Part shown: in pieces, positions 39,001 to 47,999 of the stretch
Position numbering within the stretch: the stretch's first letter is position 1
How the letters are laid out: every line of letters starts with the position of its first letter
Source: Streptomyces fodineus
Lineage (GTDB): Bacteria > Actinomycetota > Actinomycetes > Streptomycetales > Streptomycetaceae
Direction: 5' to 3'
Length of the DNA stretch: 64,000 bases
Assembly (NCBI RefSeq): GCF_001735805.1
Contig: NZ_CP017248.1
Span: forward strand, 1,674,001-1,738,000
Translations under genes and position numbers: made by a program
The notes under the pieces: generated by a model
The model's input: the letters and a program-made list of their open reading frames with translations, nothing else
Told to the model about the DNA's origin: nothing
Databases searched by the model: none

Positions 39001-42000
39001 CTCGGTGAGACCGGTGACCAGACCGTCGTCCACCACCCCGGCGGCATGCACCACCGCCGTCACCGCGTGCTCGGCCAGCAGCGCGGCCACCGCGTCCCGG
39101 TCGGCCACGTCACAGGCCACGGTCCTTACGATGGCGCCGAGTTCGCGTAGTTCGCGGGCCAGCTCGGCCATACCGGGTGCGTCACCGCCGCGCCGGGAGG
39201 CCAGCACCAGGCCCCGCACTCCGTGACGTGCGACCAGATGCCGCGCGACCAATCCCCCGAGGGTGCCGCTCGCCCCCGTGATCAGCACGATGTCCTCTGC
39301 CGACCAAGGGGGGTCACCGGCCGCCTCGGTCACCCGGGCCAGCCGCGGCACCAGCAACTTTCCGGCGCGCAGGGCGAGTTGCTGTTCGCCGGTGTCCAGC
39401 GCAGCGGTCAGCTCCGCATCCGTGACCGCGGAGTCGGTCGTATCCAGCAACACGAACCGGTCGGGCCACTCCACCTGCGCCGACCGAACCAGACCCCATA
39501 CGGCCGCGCCCGCCGGGTCGGGCACCTCCTCGGCAGTGGCGGCGACCGCGCCCCGGGTGACGAGGACCAGCCGGGCACCCGGCACGGGCTCCTCGGCCGG
39601 CCAGCGGCGCACCCGCTCCAGCACGGCGGCGGTACGTTCGGCCACCGGGGTGTCCGGGACCCGGAACAGCACGTCGGCGCCGGTGTCGCGGTGCCGCCCG
39701 CCGCGTGCGGGAACCCAGTCCAGCCGGTAGAGCGAGTCCAGGCGTGCGGGCGGGCGCAGTTCGCCGGTGGGGGCGCGCAGTACCACGCGCTCGACGGTGC
39801 CGACCGGGGCGCCGCTGTCGTCGGCGAGATCCACGCGGACCGCATCGTCCCCGGTGACGGTGAGCCGGACCCGCAGCGCCGTCGCGCCCGCGGCGTACCA
39901 GCGGACCCCGCGGAAGGCGAAGGGCAGGCGCAGGCGGTCGTCGCCGCGCAGGGCCAGGGCGTGCAGCGCGGCGTCCAGCAGCGCCGGGTGCAGGCCGAAC
40001 TCCCCGGCCTGGCCCCGCTGTTGCTCGGGCAGGGTGATCTCGGCGTACATCTCATCGCCGCGCCGCCAGGCCGCGCGCAGCCCCTGGAAGGCCGGGCCGT
40101 AGCCGAGGCCGGTCCCGGCGAGCCGGGGGTAGAACTCGCCCAGGGCGATGGGCTCGGCACCCGCCGGCGGCCACTGCACCAGGTCCGCGCCCATGGCGTC
40201 GTCGGTGTCCTCGGTGTCCGCGGCCAGCACACCGGTGGCGTGCCGGGTCCAGGGCAGTGCGGAGTCCTCCGGCCGGGAGTGCACCTCGATGCCGCGGCAG
40301 CCGGTGTCGTCGGGTTCCGCGATGCCGACCCGCAGGGCGAGTCCGCCCTCGGCGGGCAGCGCCAGCGGGACCTCCAGGGTCAGCTCGTCCAGCCGCATGT
40401 CGCCGAGCAGTTCGGCGGCGTGCCGGGCGATGTCGACGAACGCGGTTCCGGGCAGCAGTACCGTGCCGGTGACCCGGTGGTCGGCCAGCCAGGGGTGGTC
40501 GCGCAGGCGCAGCCGTGCGGTCAGGACGGTGTCGATCGCGCCGGGGAGGGCGACCAGCGCCCCGAGCAGCGGGTGCCCGGCGGGCCGGGCGCCGAGGGCG
40601 GCCGGCTCGGTCTGTCCGGCGGGGGCCAGCCAGTAGCGGCGGCGCTGGAAGGCGTAGGTGGGCAGTTCGACCGGGTCGGTGGCGGGCAGGTACCGGGTCC
40701 AGTCGATGCTGCCGCCGTGCGCGTGGAAGCGGGCCAGCCCGGTGGGCAGGGACACCGATTCCGGCTGGTCGCGGCGCAGCAGCGGGACGAACACCGCCGT
40801 GCTCTCCTCGGGCAGACAGTCCGGCCCCACGACACTCAGCGCGGCGTCCGGCCCCACCTCCACGAACCTCGTCACACCCAACGCATGCAGATGCGCCACC
40901 GCATCGGCAAAGCGCACCGTCTCCCGGACATTGCGCACCCAGTAATCCGCCGACCCCGGCGCCTCGCCCACCTCCACGGCGGACACGAACGGCACACTCG
41001 GCACCGCGAAACCGACACCACCGATGGCCTCACGAAACCGCCCCAACACCGGCTCCACCAACGGCGAATGAAACGCATGACTCACCCGCAACCGGGTATG
41101 CCGCCAGCCCCGCTCCGCCGCCTGGACCGCAACGGCCTCCACCGCCGACTCCGCACCGGACACCACCACAGACCGCAACCCGTTGACGGCCGCGATCCCC
41201 ACCCCGCCGGAAAGGATCTCCACCACGTCCGTTTCGGCGGCGTTGACCGCGAGCATCGCCCCGCCCGGCGGCAACTCCTGCATCAACCCGGCCCGCGCAC
41301 ACACCAGCGACACCGCATCGTCCAGCGACAACACCCCGGACACATGCGCAGCCGCCACCTCACCGACCGAATGCCCGACGACGAAGTCCGGCACCACACC
41401 GAACGACTCCAGCAACCGGAACAGCGCCACCTCGACCGCGAACACACCACACTGCGCGAACAACGTCTGGTCCAGCCGCTCACCACCGCCGAGGACCACC
41501 TCACGCACCGGCAGCCCCAGCACCGACTCCAGCCGCCCACAGACGTCCTCGAACGACTCCGCGAACACCGGATACCGCTCCGCCAGCTCCCGGCCCATCC
41601 CAGACCACTGCGACCCCTGACCGGAGAACATGAACCCGGTCAGCCCCCCGCGGTCGGCGAGCGCACTGATCGTGCCGGGTGCGCCCTCCGCCAGTGCCGC
41701 CAGCCCGGTCAGCAGCTCGTCCCGGTCGGCGGCCACGACCGCGCCGCGGTGCTCCAGCGCGGCACGGGTGGTGGCCGTGGCGAACGCCAGCCGGGGTACG
41801 GCCAGTTCGGGATCGGCCGCGACGAACTCGCGCAGCCGGGCCGCCTGCGCGGCGAGGCCCGTAGCATCGCGGCCGGAGAGCACCACCGGCACCGGCAGCG
41901 AGAGCACCGGCTCCGGCACGGACCCGACCGCCGGTTCCGATGCGTCGTCGGCCGGTGCGGCCGGCTCGGGAGCCTCCTCGACGATGACGTGGGCGTTGGT

Positions 42001-43344
42001 GCCGCTGATCCCGAAGGAGGACACCGCGGCGCGGCGCGGCCGCTCGGCGCGCGGCCAGGGCACCGCCTCGGTGGCGAGGGACAGGGTGCCGGAGGACCAG
42101 TCGATGTGCGGGGACGGAGTGTCCGCGTGCAGCGTCCTCGGCACGGTCCCGTGGCGCAGCGCCAGTACGGACTTGATCACCCCGGCCACCCCGGCGGCGG
42201 CGAGGGTGTGCCCGATGTTGGACTTCACCGTGCCCAGCCACAGCGGCCGGTCACGGTCGGCGCCGTACGTGGCCAGCAGCGCCTGGGCCTCGATCGGGTC
42301 GCCGAGGGAGGTGCCGGTGCCGTGTGCCTCGATCAGGTCGATGTCCGCGGGGGACAGCCCGGCGGCGCTCAGCGCGGCGCGGATGACGCGCTGCTGGGAG
42401 GGCCCGTTGGGGGCGGTCAGCCCGTTGGACGCGCCGTCCTGGTTGACGGCGGAGCCGCGGATGACGGCGAGGACGGGGTGGTTGTTGCGCCGCGCGTCGG
42501 ACAGCCGTTCCAGCACCAGCACGCCGACGCCCTCGGCCATGCCCATGCCGTCGGCCGCGGCGGAGAACGCCTTGCACCGGCCGTCGGCGGCGAGCACCCG
42601 CTGGCGGCTGAACTCGATGAGCGGCCCGGGACTCGCCAGCACGGTCACGCCGCCCGACAGGGCCAGCGAGGACTCTCCGTCGCGCAGCGACCGCACGGCC
42701 AGGTGCAGGGTGACGAGCGAGGTGGAGCAGGCGGTGTCCACGGTGACCGCCGGGCCCTCGACGCCGAGGGTGTAGGAGATGCGGCCGGACAGCACGCTGG
42801 GCACCACGCCGGTGACCAGGTGCCCCTCGACGCTCGCCGGTGCGTGTGCCAGGCCGGTGCCGTACTCCTGGTGGTTCTGGCCGACGAACACGCCGGTGCG
42901 GGTGCCGCGCAGCCCGGTGGGGTCGATCCCGGCCCGTTCCAGGGCCTCCCAGGAGGTCTCCAGCAGCAGCCGCTGCTGCGGGTCCATGGCCAGCGCCTCG
43001 CGCGGCGAGATCCCGAAGAAGCCCGCGTCGAACGCTCCGGGGTCGTCCAGGAAGCCGCCGCGCCGTACGTAGGTGTGGCCGGAGCGCTCCGGGTCCGGGT
43101 CGTAGCGGCCCTCGATGTCCCAGCCGCGGTCGGTGGGCAGCTCACCGGTGACGTCCCGGCCCTCGGCCAGGATCCGCCACAGGTCCTCCGGGGAGCGCAC
43201 CCCGCCCGGGTAGCGGCAGGCCATGCCGACGACGGCGATGGGCTCGGTGCGGGACTGCTCGGTCTCTTGCAGGCGGCGGTTGGCCTTGCGCAGGTCGGCC
43301 ATGACCCGCTTCAGGTAGCCGCGGAGCTTGTCTTCCTCGGACAC
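33037..43344 (-). CDS. Type I PKS, two modules M3-M4
   Basis: Bimodular PKS, 3435 aa: KS-AT-DH-KR-ACP twice. The N-terminal docking helix is EDKLRGYLKRVMADLRK and the C-terminal class 1 tail ends ASDDELFGLVDDLG. I chose the GTG at 43344 because AAGGGGG lies 6 nt before it. A TTG at 43350 is too close to that site. The gene starts 12 nt after the loading-M1-M2 gene and ends 18 nt before the M5-M7 gene. Both ATs carry HAFH (malonyl) and both DH-KR pairs look active, so the protein adds two successive alkenes, a conjugated diene at C10-C13 of the predicted chain. Confidence 0.96.
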   Translation of the reverse strand: MSEEDKLRGYLKRVMADLRKANRRLQETEQSRTEPIAVVGMACRYPGGVRSPEDLWRILAEGRDVTGELPTDRGWDIEGRYDPDPERSGHTYVRRGGFLDDPGAFDAGFFGISPREALAMDPQQRLLLETSWEALERAGIDPTGLRGTRTGVFVGQNHQEYGTGLAHAPASVEGHLVTGVVPSVLSGRISYTLGVEGPAVTVDTACSTSLVTLHLAVRSLRDGESSLALSGGVTVLASPGPLIEFSRQRVLAADGRCKAFSAAADGMGMAEGVGVLVLERLSDARRNNHPVLAVIRGSAVNQDGASNGLTAPNGPSQQRVIRAALSAAGLSPADIDLIEAHGTGTSLGDPIEAQALLATYGADRDRPLWLGTVKSNIGHTLAAAGVAGVIKSVLALRHGTVPRTLHADTPSPHIDWSSGTLSLATEAVPWPRAERPRRAAVSSFGISGTNAHVIVEEAPEPAAPADDASEPAVGSVPEPVLSLPVPVVLSGRDATGLAAQAARLREFVAADPELAVPRLAFATATTRAALEHRGAVVAADRDELLTGLAALAEGAPGTISALADRGGLTGFMFSGQGSQWSGMGRELAERYPVFAESFEDVCGRLESVLGLPVREVVLGGGERLDQTLFAQCGVFAVEVALFRLLESFGVVPDFVVGHSVGEVAAAHVSGVLSLDDAVSLVCARAGLMQELPPGGAMLAVNAAETDVVEILSGGVGIAAVNGLRSVVVSGAESAVEAVAVQAAERGWRHTRLRVSHAFHSPLVEPVLGRFREAIGGVGFAVPSVPFVSAVEVGEAPGSADYWVRNVRETVRFADAVAHLHALGVTRFVEVGPDAALSVVGPDCLPEESTAVFVPLLRRDQPESVSLPTGLARFHAHGGSIDWTRYLPATDPVELPTYAFQRRRYWLAPAGQTEPAALGARPAGHPLLGALVALPGAIDTVLTARLRLRDHPWLADHRVTGTVLLPGTAFVDIARHAAELLGDMRLDELTLEVPLALPAEGGLALRVGIAEPDDTGCRGIEVHSRPEDSALPWTRHATGVLAADTEDTDDAMGADLVQWPPAGAEPIALGEFYPRLAGTGLGYGPAFQGLRAAWRRGDEMYAEITLPEQQRGQAGEFGLHPALLDAALHALALRGDDRLRLPFAFRGVRWYAAGATALRVRLTVTGDDAVRVDLADDSGAPVGTVERVVLRAPTGELRPPARLDSLYRLDWVPARGGRHRDTGADVLFRVPDTPVAERTAAVLERVRRWPAEEPVPGARLVLVTRGAVAATAEEVPDPAGAAVWGLVRSAQVEWPDRFVLLDTTDSAVTDAELTAALDTGEQQLALRAGKLLVPRLARVTEAAGDPPWSAEDIVLITGASGTLGGLVARHLVARHGVRGLVLASRRGGDAPGMAELARELRELGAIVRTVACDVADRDAVAALLAEHAVTAVVHAAGVVDDGLVTGLTEERLRAVLAPKVLGARWLDELTRDRDLTSFVLFSSASATLGNAGQAAYAAANAHLDALARQRRAAGLPATSLAWGLWEERSGITGGLAQADLARIARSGIAALSTEEALALLDAAVGLGEAAVLPMRLDTAALQRLDPLPAVFTGLVRARRRARQRSGWADRLRALPAPERRRAALDLVRGQAAGVLDLAGAEQIGAEQAFADLGFDSLTALELRNRLGSATGLRLPTTLVFDHPTPAALAAFVLTEAGDLGTGPEPAAPAVASAADEPIAIVGMACRYPGGVSTPEQLWDLVAAGRDGISAFPADRGWDLGALPVGQGGFLADVGDFDPGFFGISPREALAMDPQQRLLLELSWEALERAGIAPPAVRGSRTGVFAGLMYQDYATRLAHVPEELEGYLGNGNLGSVATGRVAYTFGFTGPAVTVDTACSSSLVALHLAAQSLRSGESTLVLAGGVTVMSSPTPFREFDRQRGLAADGRCKSFSADADGTGWSEGIGMLVLERLSDARAHGHDVLAVLRGSAVNSDGASNGLTAPNGPSQERVIRAALSAAGLSPSDIDAVEAHGTGTTLGDPIEAQALLATYGADRDRPLWLGSVKSNIGHTQAAAGVAGVIKVVQAMRHGLLPRTLHIDAPTPHVDWSAGPVRLLTEAVDWPDAEVRRAAVSAFGVSGTNAHVIIEQAPAVEPAMPLAEPVVPVPVLVSGRSAEALRGQAARLREYLLAASGATVAEVARAAALSRAALEHRGAVVAADRDELLAGLDAVAEGRSDAISALADRGGLTGFLFSGQGSQWSGMGRELVERYPVFAESFEDVCGRLESVLGLPVREVVLGGGERLDQTLFAQCGVFAVEVALFRLLESFGVVPDFVVGHSVGEVAAAHVSGVLSLDDAVTLVCARAGLMQELPAGGAMLAVNATETDVVEILSGEVGIAAVNGSRSVVVSGAEPAVEAVAAQAKERGWRHTRLRVSHAFHSPLMEPVLDRFRDAVAGLTFDAPRIPFVSTVDICRGPVDVDYWVRNARDTVRFADAVAHLHAQGVTRFVEIGPDAALTAVGPDCLPEDATAVFVPLLRRDQGEVRTLAKGLARFHVHGGTADWASYLPAAARIELPTYAFQRRRYWLENAEPAHRGGGYPLLDAAVEFAEEDGFLLSGRLATRAQPWLGEHTVLGATVVPGSVFAELALHAAAETGAGEVAELTLQAPLVLPEHGAVEVQMRVGAPGAAGHRPLTVHARPAGDGTPWTCYARALLGPVPAGTPAEPVVWPPPGATALDIGSAYAEFAASGLEYGPAFQGLRAAWRAGDEIYADIALPDLTDTGRYRLHPALLDAALHALRYLHEDEGDRTLLPFAWHGIALRRTGASALRVRISPVAAAAARIELADPTGAPVGVVESLAVRPIQAGQLGHHESLYAEDLVPATLPAGPEPTVLTCADLAELPDRELPGVVVLAAGTEADPVAAAGRALGAVRTWLAGDRFAGTRLALRTRNARTDPAAAAVWGLLRSVQQEHPGRFLLADVEGTDGTGIPAAAWNVPGGQLVLRDGAVLVPRLSPVPLSRITDRDGATWDPDGPVLITGGLGTLGAALARHLAADCGVRELVLTGRRGPDTPGAGELDRELRELGAIVRTVACDVADRDAVAALLAEHPVTAVVHAAGVVDDGLVTGLTEERLRAVLAPKVLGARWLDELTRDRELTDFVLFSSAAGVLGAAGQSAYAAANAALDALARARHAAGLPATSLAWGLWEERSGITGELAEADLARIARAGLRPLATAEALDLFDLARSVDEPVLAPMRLDRVAIRAGGQVPAVLRGLVRGAPVPAAGASAAPATALAALSGPEREKALLELVRAEAARVLAYDSPAAVAEDRTFAELGVDSLAAVELRNRLSETTGVRLPAAVVFEYATPVALAAHLHASMPTAEDARDGSPLAGLDQLEEALAGAGPGAVDQAKLRMRLTALLAKYGGEEQSAAVPEHDLSSASDDELFGLVDDLGAG
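33961..34176 (-). repeat. 216-bp KR repeat, copy in M4
   Basis: Matches 38941-39156 in M3 with one difference visible by eye (CCGGGTGCTC against CCGCGTGCTC). It covers the KR core around the VDD motif. Confidence 0.9.
35797..36678 (-). repeat. 882-bp AT repeat, partly diverged copy in M4
   Basis: Collinear with the M3 and M5 AT copies. Roughly 36300-36660 is almost identical to them, while 35797-36300, including part of the substrate-binding half, has many changes. This looks like a mosaic produced by partial gene conversion. Confidence 0.85.
38941..39156 (-). repeat. 216-bp KR repeat, copy in M3
   Basis: Partner of 33961-34176 in M4, nearly identical over the KR core. Flanking KR sequence differs more, so the identity is patchy rather than whole-domain. 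Confidence 0.9.
40771..41652 (-). repeat. 882-bp AT repeat, copy in M3
   Basis: Near-perfect partner of 30427-31308 in M5. Differences are scattered single bases plus a short cluster near 41215-41280. Confidence 0.92.
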
Positions 43345-43356
43345 GTCCAACCCCCT

Positions 43357-46300
43357 TCAGTTCCCGCCGAGTTCGCGCTCGATGAGGTCGTACATCTCCT
43401 CGTTCGAGGTCGGGTCGAAGTCGTCGTCGTCCACGTGGCCGCCGATCAGCGACAACATGGCGCGCAGCCGCAGTTCGATGTCGGTCCGCTCGCCCTCGAC
43501 ATCCGCCTCGGACAGTCGCTTCGAGAGCCGGTCCAGTTCGGTGAGCAGGGGTGGTTCGGGGGGCGCCAGCCGGGTGCGCAGGTACTCGGCCACCGCGGCC
43601 GGTGTGGGCTGGTCGAAGACGAGCGTGGCGGGCAGCGGCAGCCCGGTGGCCTCGCGGAGCCGGTTGCGCAGCTCGACGCCAGTCAACGAGTCGTAGCCCA
43701 GGTCGCGGAACGGCCGGTCGGGGCCGATCGCGATCGCACCCGAGTGGCCGAGCACCACGGCGGCCTGCTCGCGCACCAGCCGCAGCAGGGTGCCGCGGCG
43801 TTCGGTGTCCGACAGCCCGGCCAGCCGCTGCGACCAGGCGGAACCCGACGGCTGCGCCTCCGGCTCGAAGGCCTGGCGCAGGGCGCGCTGTGCCTCGGGG
43901 ATCTCGGCGAACAACGGCCGGCTGCGGGCCGAGGTGAACAGCGGCATGAACCTCGCCCAGTCCACATCGGCCACCGACAGACCGGTCTCGGCACGTTCGA
44001 GGATGGTGCGCAGCGCGTCCAGCGCCGGACCGGGCGCGATCAGCGGCAGGCCCTGGCGGCGCAGCTGGCCGGCGTCCACCCCGTCCGGGAATCGGGCGCC
44101 GTCCCACACGCCCCAGGCCACCGAGGTCACCGGCAGACCGGTCGCGCGGGCCTGTTCGGCCAGCGCGTCCAGTTCGGCGTTGGCCGCGGCATAGGCGCCG
44201 TGGTCGCCGCTGCCCCACACTCCGGCGATGGAGGAGTAGAAGACCAGCGCGTCCAGCTCGGCCGGGTCGAGCAGTTCGAGGAGGTGCCGGGCGCCCTGGA
44301 CCTTGGCGGTGAGTACGTCGGCGTACTCGGCCAGGTCGGTGCCGGTCAGCGGGGCCAGCCGCATCAGCGCGGCGGCGTGTACGACGGTGCGCACCGTCTC
44401 GCCCTGTTCGCGCAGCCCGGCCAGCAGCGCGGCGACGGCGGCCCGGTCGGCGATGTCGCAGGCCCGCGCGGTCAACCGTACGCCGAGGACGTCGAGTTCG
44501 GCGGCCAGCCCGGCGACTGTCTCGGCGCCCGCTCCGCTGCGGCTGACCAGCACCACGTGCCGCACGCCCTGCCCGGCGAGCCAGCGGGCGACCTCCGGGC
44601 CCAGCGCGCCGGTGCCACCGGTCACGAGCGCGGTGTCCCTGGCCTGCCAGCGGCCGGCCGGGCCGCCGGCGGGCGGGGCGTGCACCAGCCGCCGCAGCAG
44701 CGTGCCGGAACCGCGTACGGCCAGCTGGTCCTCCTCGCCCCAGCCACCGGCCAGCGCGGCGCGCAGCTGCTCCAGGGCGGCCTCGTCCGGTTCGGCGGGC
44801 AGGTCGACCAGGCCGCCCCAGAACGCCGGGTGTTCCAGCATCGCCACCCGGCCCAGGCCCCACACCTGCGCCGCGCTCGGCTCGCGCAGCGGGTCGGTGT
44901 CGCCGGCGCGGACCGCGCCGGAGGTCACCAGCCACAGCGGCACGGTCGCGGCCAGATCGCCCAGCGCCTGTACCAGTGCCAGGGTGGCGGCCACGCCGGC
45001 GGGCACCACCGGGTGTTCCGGGTGCGGGCGGCGGTCGGCGGCCAGCAGGGACAGCACGCCGCGTGGGGTGTGCTCGGCCAGTGCGCGGCGCAGCTCATCG
45101 GTCAGGGCGGCGCGGTCGGCGTGTTCGGTGTCCACGGTGAGGGCGCGCACCGGCAGGCCGCCGACGAGCGTCTTCAGCCAGTCCGGATCGGCGCCTGACG
45201 CGGGCACCAACGCCAGCCACTCGCCGTCCGGTTCGGTGTGCTCCGGTGCGCCCGCAGCGCGCCACTCGACCCGGTAGCGCCAGGTGTCGGACCGGGAGCC
45301 GGCCTGCTCGGCCAGCCAGTACCACCGGTGCTGGAAGGCGTAGGTGGGCAGGTCCACCTGCCGTGCGCCGGTGCCTGCGAACACCTCGGCCAGCCGCACC
45401 CCGGCCCCGCGGACGTGCGCCTCGGCCAGCGAGTGGGCGAACCGCGGCCAGCCGCCGTCGTCGCGGCGCAGCGTGGACAGGACGACGGCCCGCGCGCCGG
45501 CGGCGTCCACCGTCTCCTGCACGCCCGGGGCGACCACCGGGTGCGGACTGATCTCGATGAAAGTGCCGATCCCGGTGTCCAGCGCGGCGCGCACGGCGTC
45601 GGCGAAGCGGACGGTTCGGCGCAGGTTGGTGTACCAGTAGTCGCCGGTGAGTTCGCGGGTGTCCAGCCGCTGCCCGGTGACCGTGGAGTACAGCTCGATC
45701 CGCGTCGTCTCCGGGCTGATTCCGGCGAGCAGCCCGGCGAGACTGTCCTTGACGGCGGTGACCTGGGTGGAGTGCGAGGCGTAGTCCACGGCGATGCGCC
45801 GGGCCCGTACCCCGCGTGCCTCGCAGTCGGCCCGCAGCTCCTCCAGGGCGGAGGGGTCCCCGGATACGACGGTGGAGGCGGGGCTGTTGATCGCGGCAAC
45901 GTCCAGCCGGTCGTCGGCGAACAGGGCCCGGACCTCCTCGGCGGGCAGCGCCACCGACATCATGCCGCCCTTGCCGGACAGTCCGGTCAGCGCGCGGCTG
46001 CGCAGGCACACCACCGCGGCGGCGTCGTCCAGGGACAGTGCCCCGGCCACGCAGGCCGCGGCGATCTCGCCCTGCGAGTGGCCGATCACCGCCTCCGGTT
46101 CCACGCCGTGCGCACGCCACAGCGCGGCCAGCGACACGGTGACCGCGAAGGTCACCGGCTGCACCACGTCGACCCGTTCCAGCGACGGTGCGCCCGGCAC
46201 ACCGCGCAGGACGTCCAGCACCGACCAGTCGACGTATGTCTCGATCGCGGCGGCGCACTCGGCCAGCCGGGCGGCGAACACCGGTGCGGAGTCCAGCAGT

Positions 46301-47999
46301 TGCAGTGCCATCCCGGCCCACTGCGCACCCTGGCCGGGGAACACGAACGCCACCCGCCGCGCCGTGTCGGCCGCTGTGCCGCGCAGCACGCCCGGGGTGT
46401 CCCGGCCCTCGGCCAGCGCGGCGAGCCGTTCGCCCAGTTGCTCCGGGCCGGCGGCCAGCACGACCGCGCGGTGTTCCAGGGCGGCCCGGCCGGCGACGCT
46501 GGACCAGGCGATGTCCAACAGCCTGTCACCGGGGTGACCGGCGAGGTGCGCACGCAGCCGCGCGGCCTGCGCGCGCAGTGCGTCCTCCGTCTGACCGGAC
46601 AGAGCGACGGGCAGCAGCCGCGGCTCGGTGTCCGGCCGCGCCGCACCGGACTGAGGGGCCTGCCCGGCTTCCGGCCGCCCGGAACCCGAGACGTCGACCC
46701 GCTCGTCCTCCCCCTGCTCGATGATGACGTGCGCATTGGTGCCGCTGATGCCGAACGAGGACACCCCGGCTCGGCGCGGGCGGCCGGTGTCCGGCCAGGG
46801 CTGTTCCCCGGTGAGCAGCCGGACCCCGCCGGATGCCCAGTCCACGTGCGGGGAGGGCTCGTCCACGTGCAGCGTGCGGGGCAGCACACCGTGCCGCAGC
46901 GCCTGCACCATCTTGATCACGCCGGCCACCCCGGCCGCGGCCTGCGCGTGCCCGATGCCGGACTTGACCGACCCCAGCCACAGCGGATCGCCGTCGCGGC
47001 CCTGGCCGTAGGTGGCAAGCAGCGCCTGTGCCTCGATCGGGTCGCCCAGGGGCGTCCCGGTGCCGTGGCCCTCCACCGCGTCGACGTCCTGAGCGGACAG
47101 CCCGGCGGCGGCCAGCGCGGCGCGGATCACCCGCTCCTGCGCGGGACCGTTGGGTGCCGTCAGGCCGTTGGACGCGCCGTCCTGGTTGACCGCCGAGCCG
47201 CGCACCACGGCCAGCACGCGGTGGCCGCGCCGGCGTGCCGCGGACAGCGGCTCGAGCAGCAGCAGGCCGACGCCCTCGGACCAGCCGGTGCCGTCGGCCG
47301 CCCCGGCGAAGGACTTGCACCGACCGTCCGCGGCCAGCCCGCGCTGCCGGGAGAACGCGGTGAACGTGGTCGGCTCGGCCATCACCGTCACCCCGCCGGC
47401 CAGCGCCAGCGAGCACTCCCCGGCGCGCAGCGCCTGCGCCGCCAGGTGCAGTGCCACCAGCGAGGAGGAGCACGCCGTGTCCACGGTGACCGCGGGCCCC
47501 TGCAGGCCGAGGGTGTAGGCGACCCGGCCGGAGGCGACGCTCGCGGCGGTGCCGGTGAGCAGGTGCCCCTCGACGCCCTCGGGCAGCTCGCGCAGCGTGG
47601 TGCCGTAGTCGTGGTACATCACGCCGGTGAACACGCCGGTCTGGCTGCCGCGCACCGAGAACGGGTCGATCCCCGCCCGTTCCAGGGTCTCCCAGGCGAT
47701 CTCCAGCAGCAGCCGCTGCTGCGGGTCCATCGCCAGCGCCTCGCGCGGCGAGATCCCGAACAGCCCGGCGTCGAAGCGGCCGGCGTCGTAGAGGAATCCG
47801 CCGTGCCGGGTGTAACTGGTGCCGGGGTGGTCCGGGTCCGGGTCGTACAGGCCGGTGACGTCCCAGCCGCGGTCGGTGGGGAAGGTGCCGATGGCGTCGC
47901 CGCCGGAGGCCACCAGGTCCCACAGGTCCTCCGGGGAAACGATCCCGCCCGGGAAGCGGCAGGCCATGCCGATGATCGCGATGGGCTCGTCCGCGGCGG
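43357..47999 (-). other. PKS module M2: KS-AT(methylmalonyl)-KR-ACP
   Basis: KS Cys2885. The second His motif reads KSGIGH where KSNIGH is usual. AT GHSQG Ser about 3350 and YASH about 3449. KR cofactor GGTGALG about 3837, no LDD, and [10 protein letters not shown] with Trp and His before catalytic Tyr (about 3978), the A2-type pattern. ACP Ser about 4145. Predicts a C15 hydroxyl next to a C14 methyl. No DH. Confidence 0.92.

Larger units (their letters stand above)
38215..43344 (-). other. PKS module M3: KS-AT(malonyl)-DH-KR-ACP
   Basis: KS Cys206 (TACSTSL). AT GHSVG Ser about 659, HAFH about 753. DH HRVTGTVLLPG His about 954 and [10 protein letters not shown] about 1124. KR GASGTLG about 1360 with VDD in the LDD position and Tyr1495 in AYAAAN. 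ACP Ser about 1655. Predicted product is a trans-type alkene from a B-type KR and active DH (C12=C13). Confidence 0.92.

Noticed and set aside
44300-45300. A hidden dehydratase in M2, or similarly in M7 and M8.
   Set aside because: These modules pass from the AT linker (RYxxxW segment) directly into the KR structural half. No HxxxGxxxxP or [10 protein letters not shown] motif is present.
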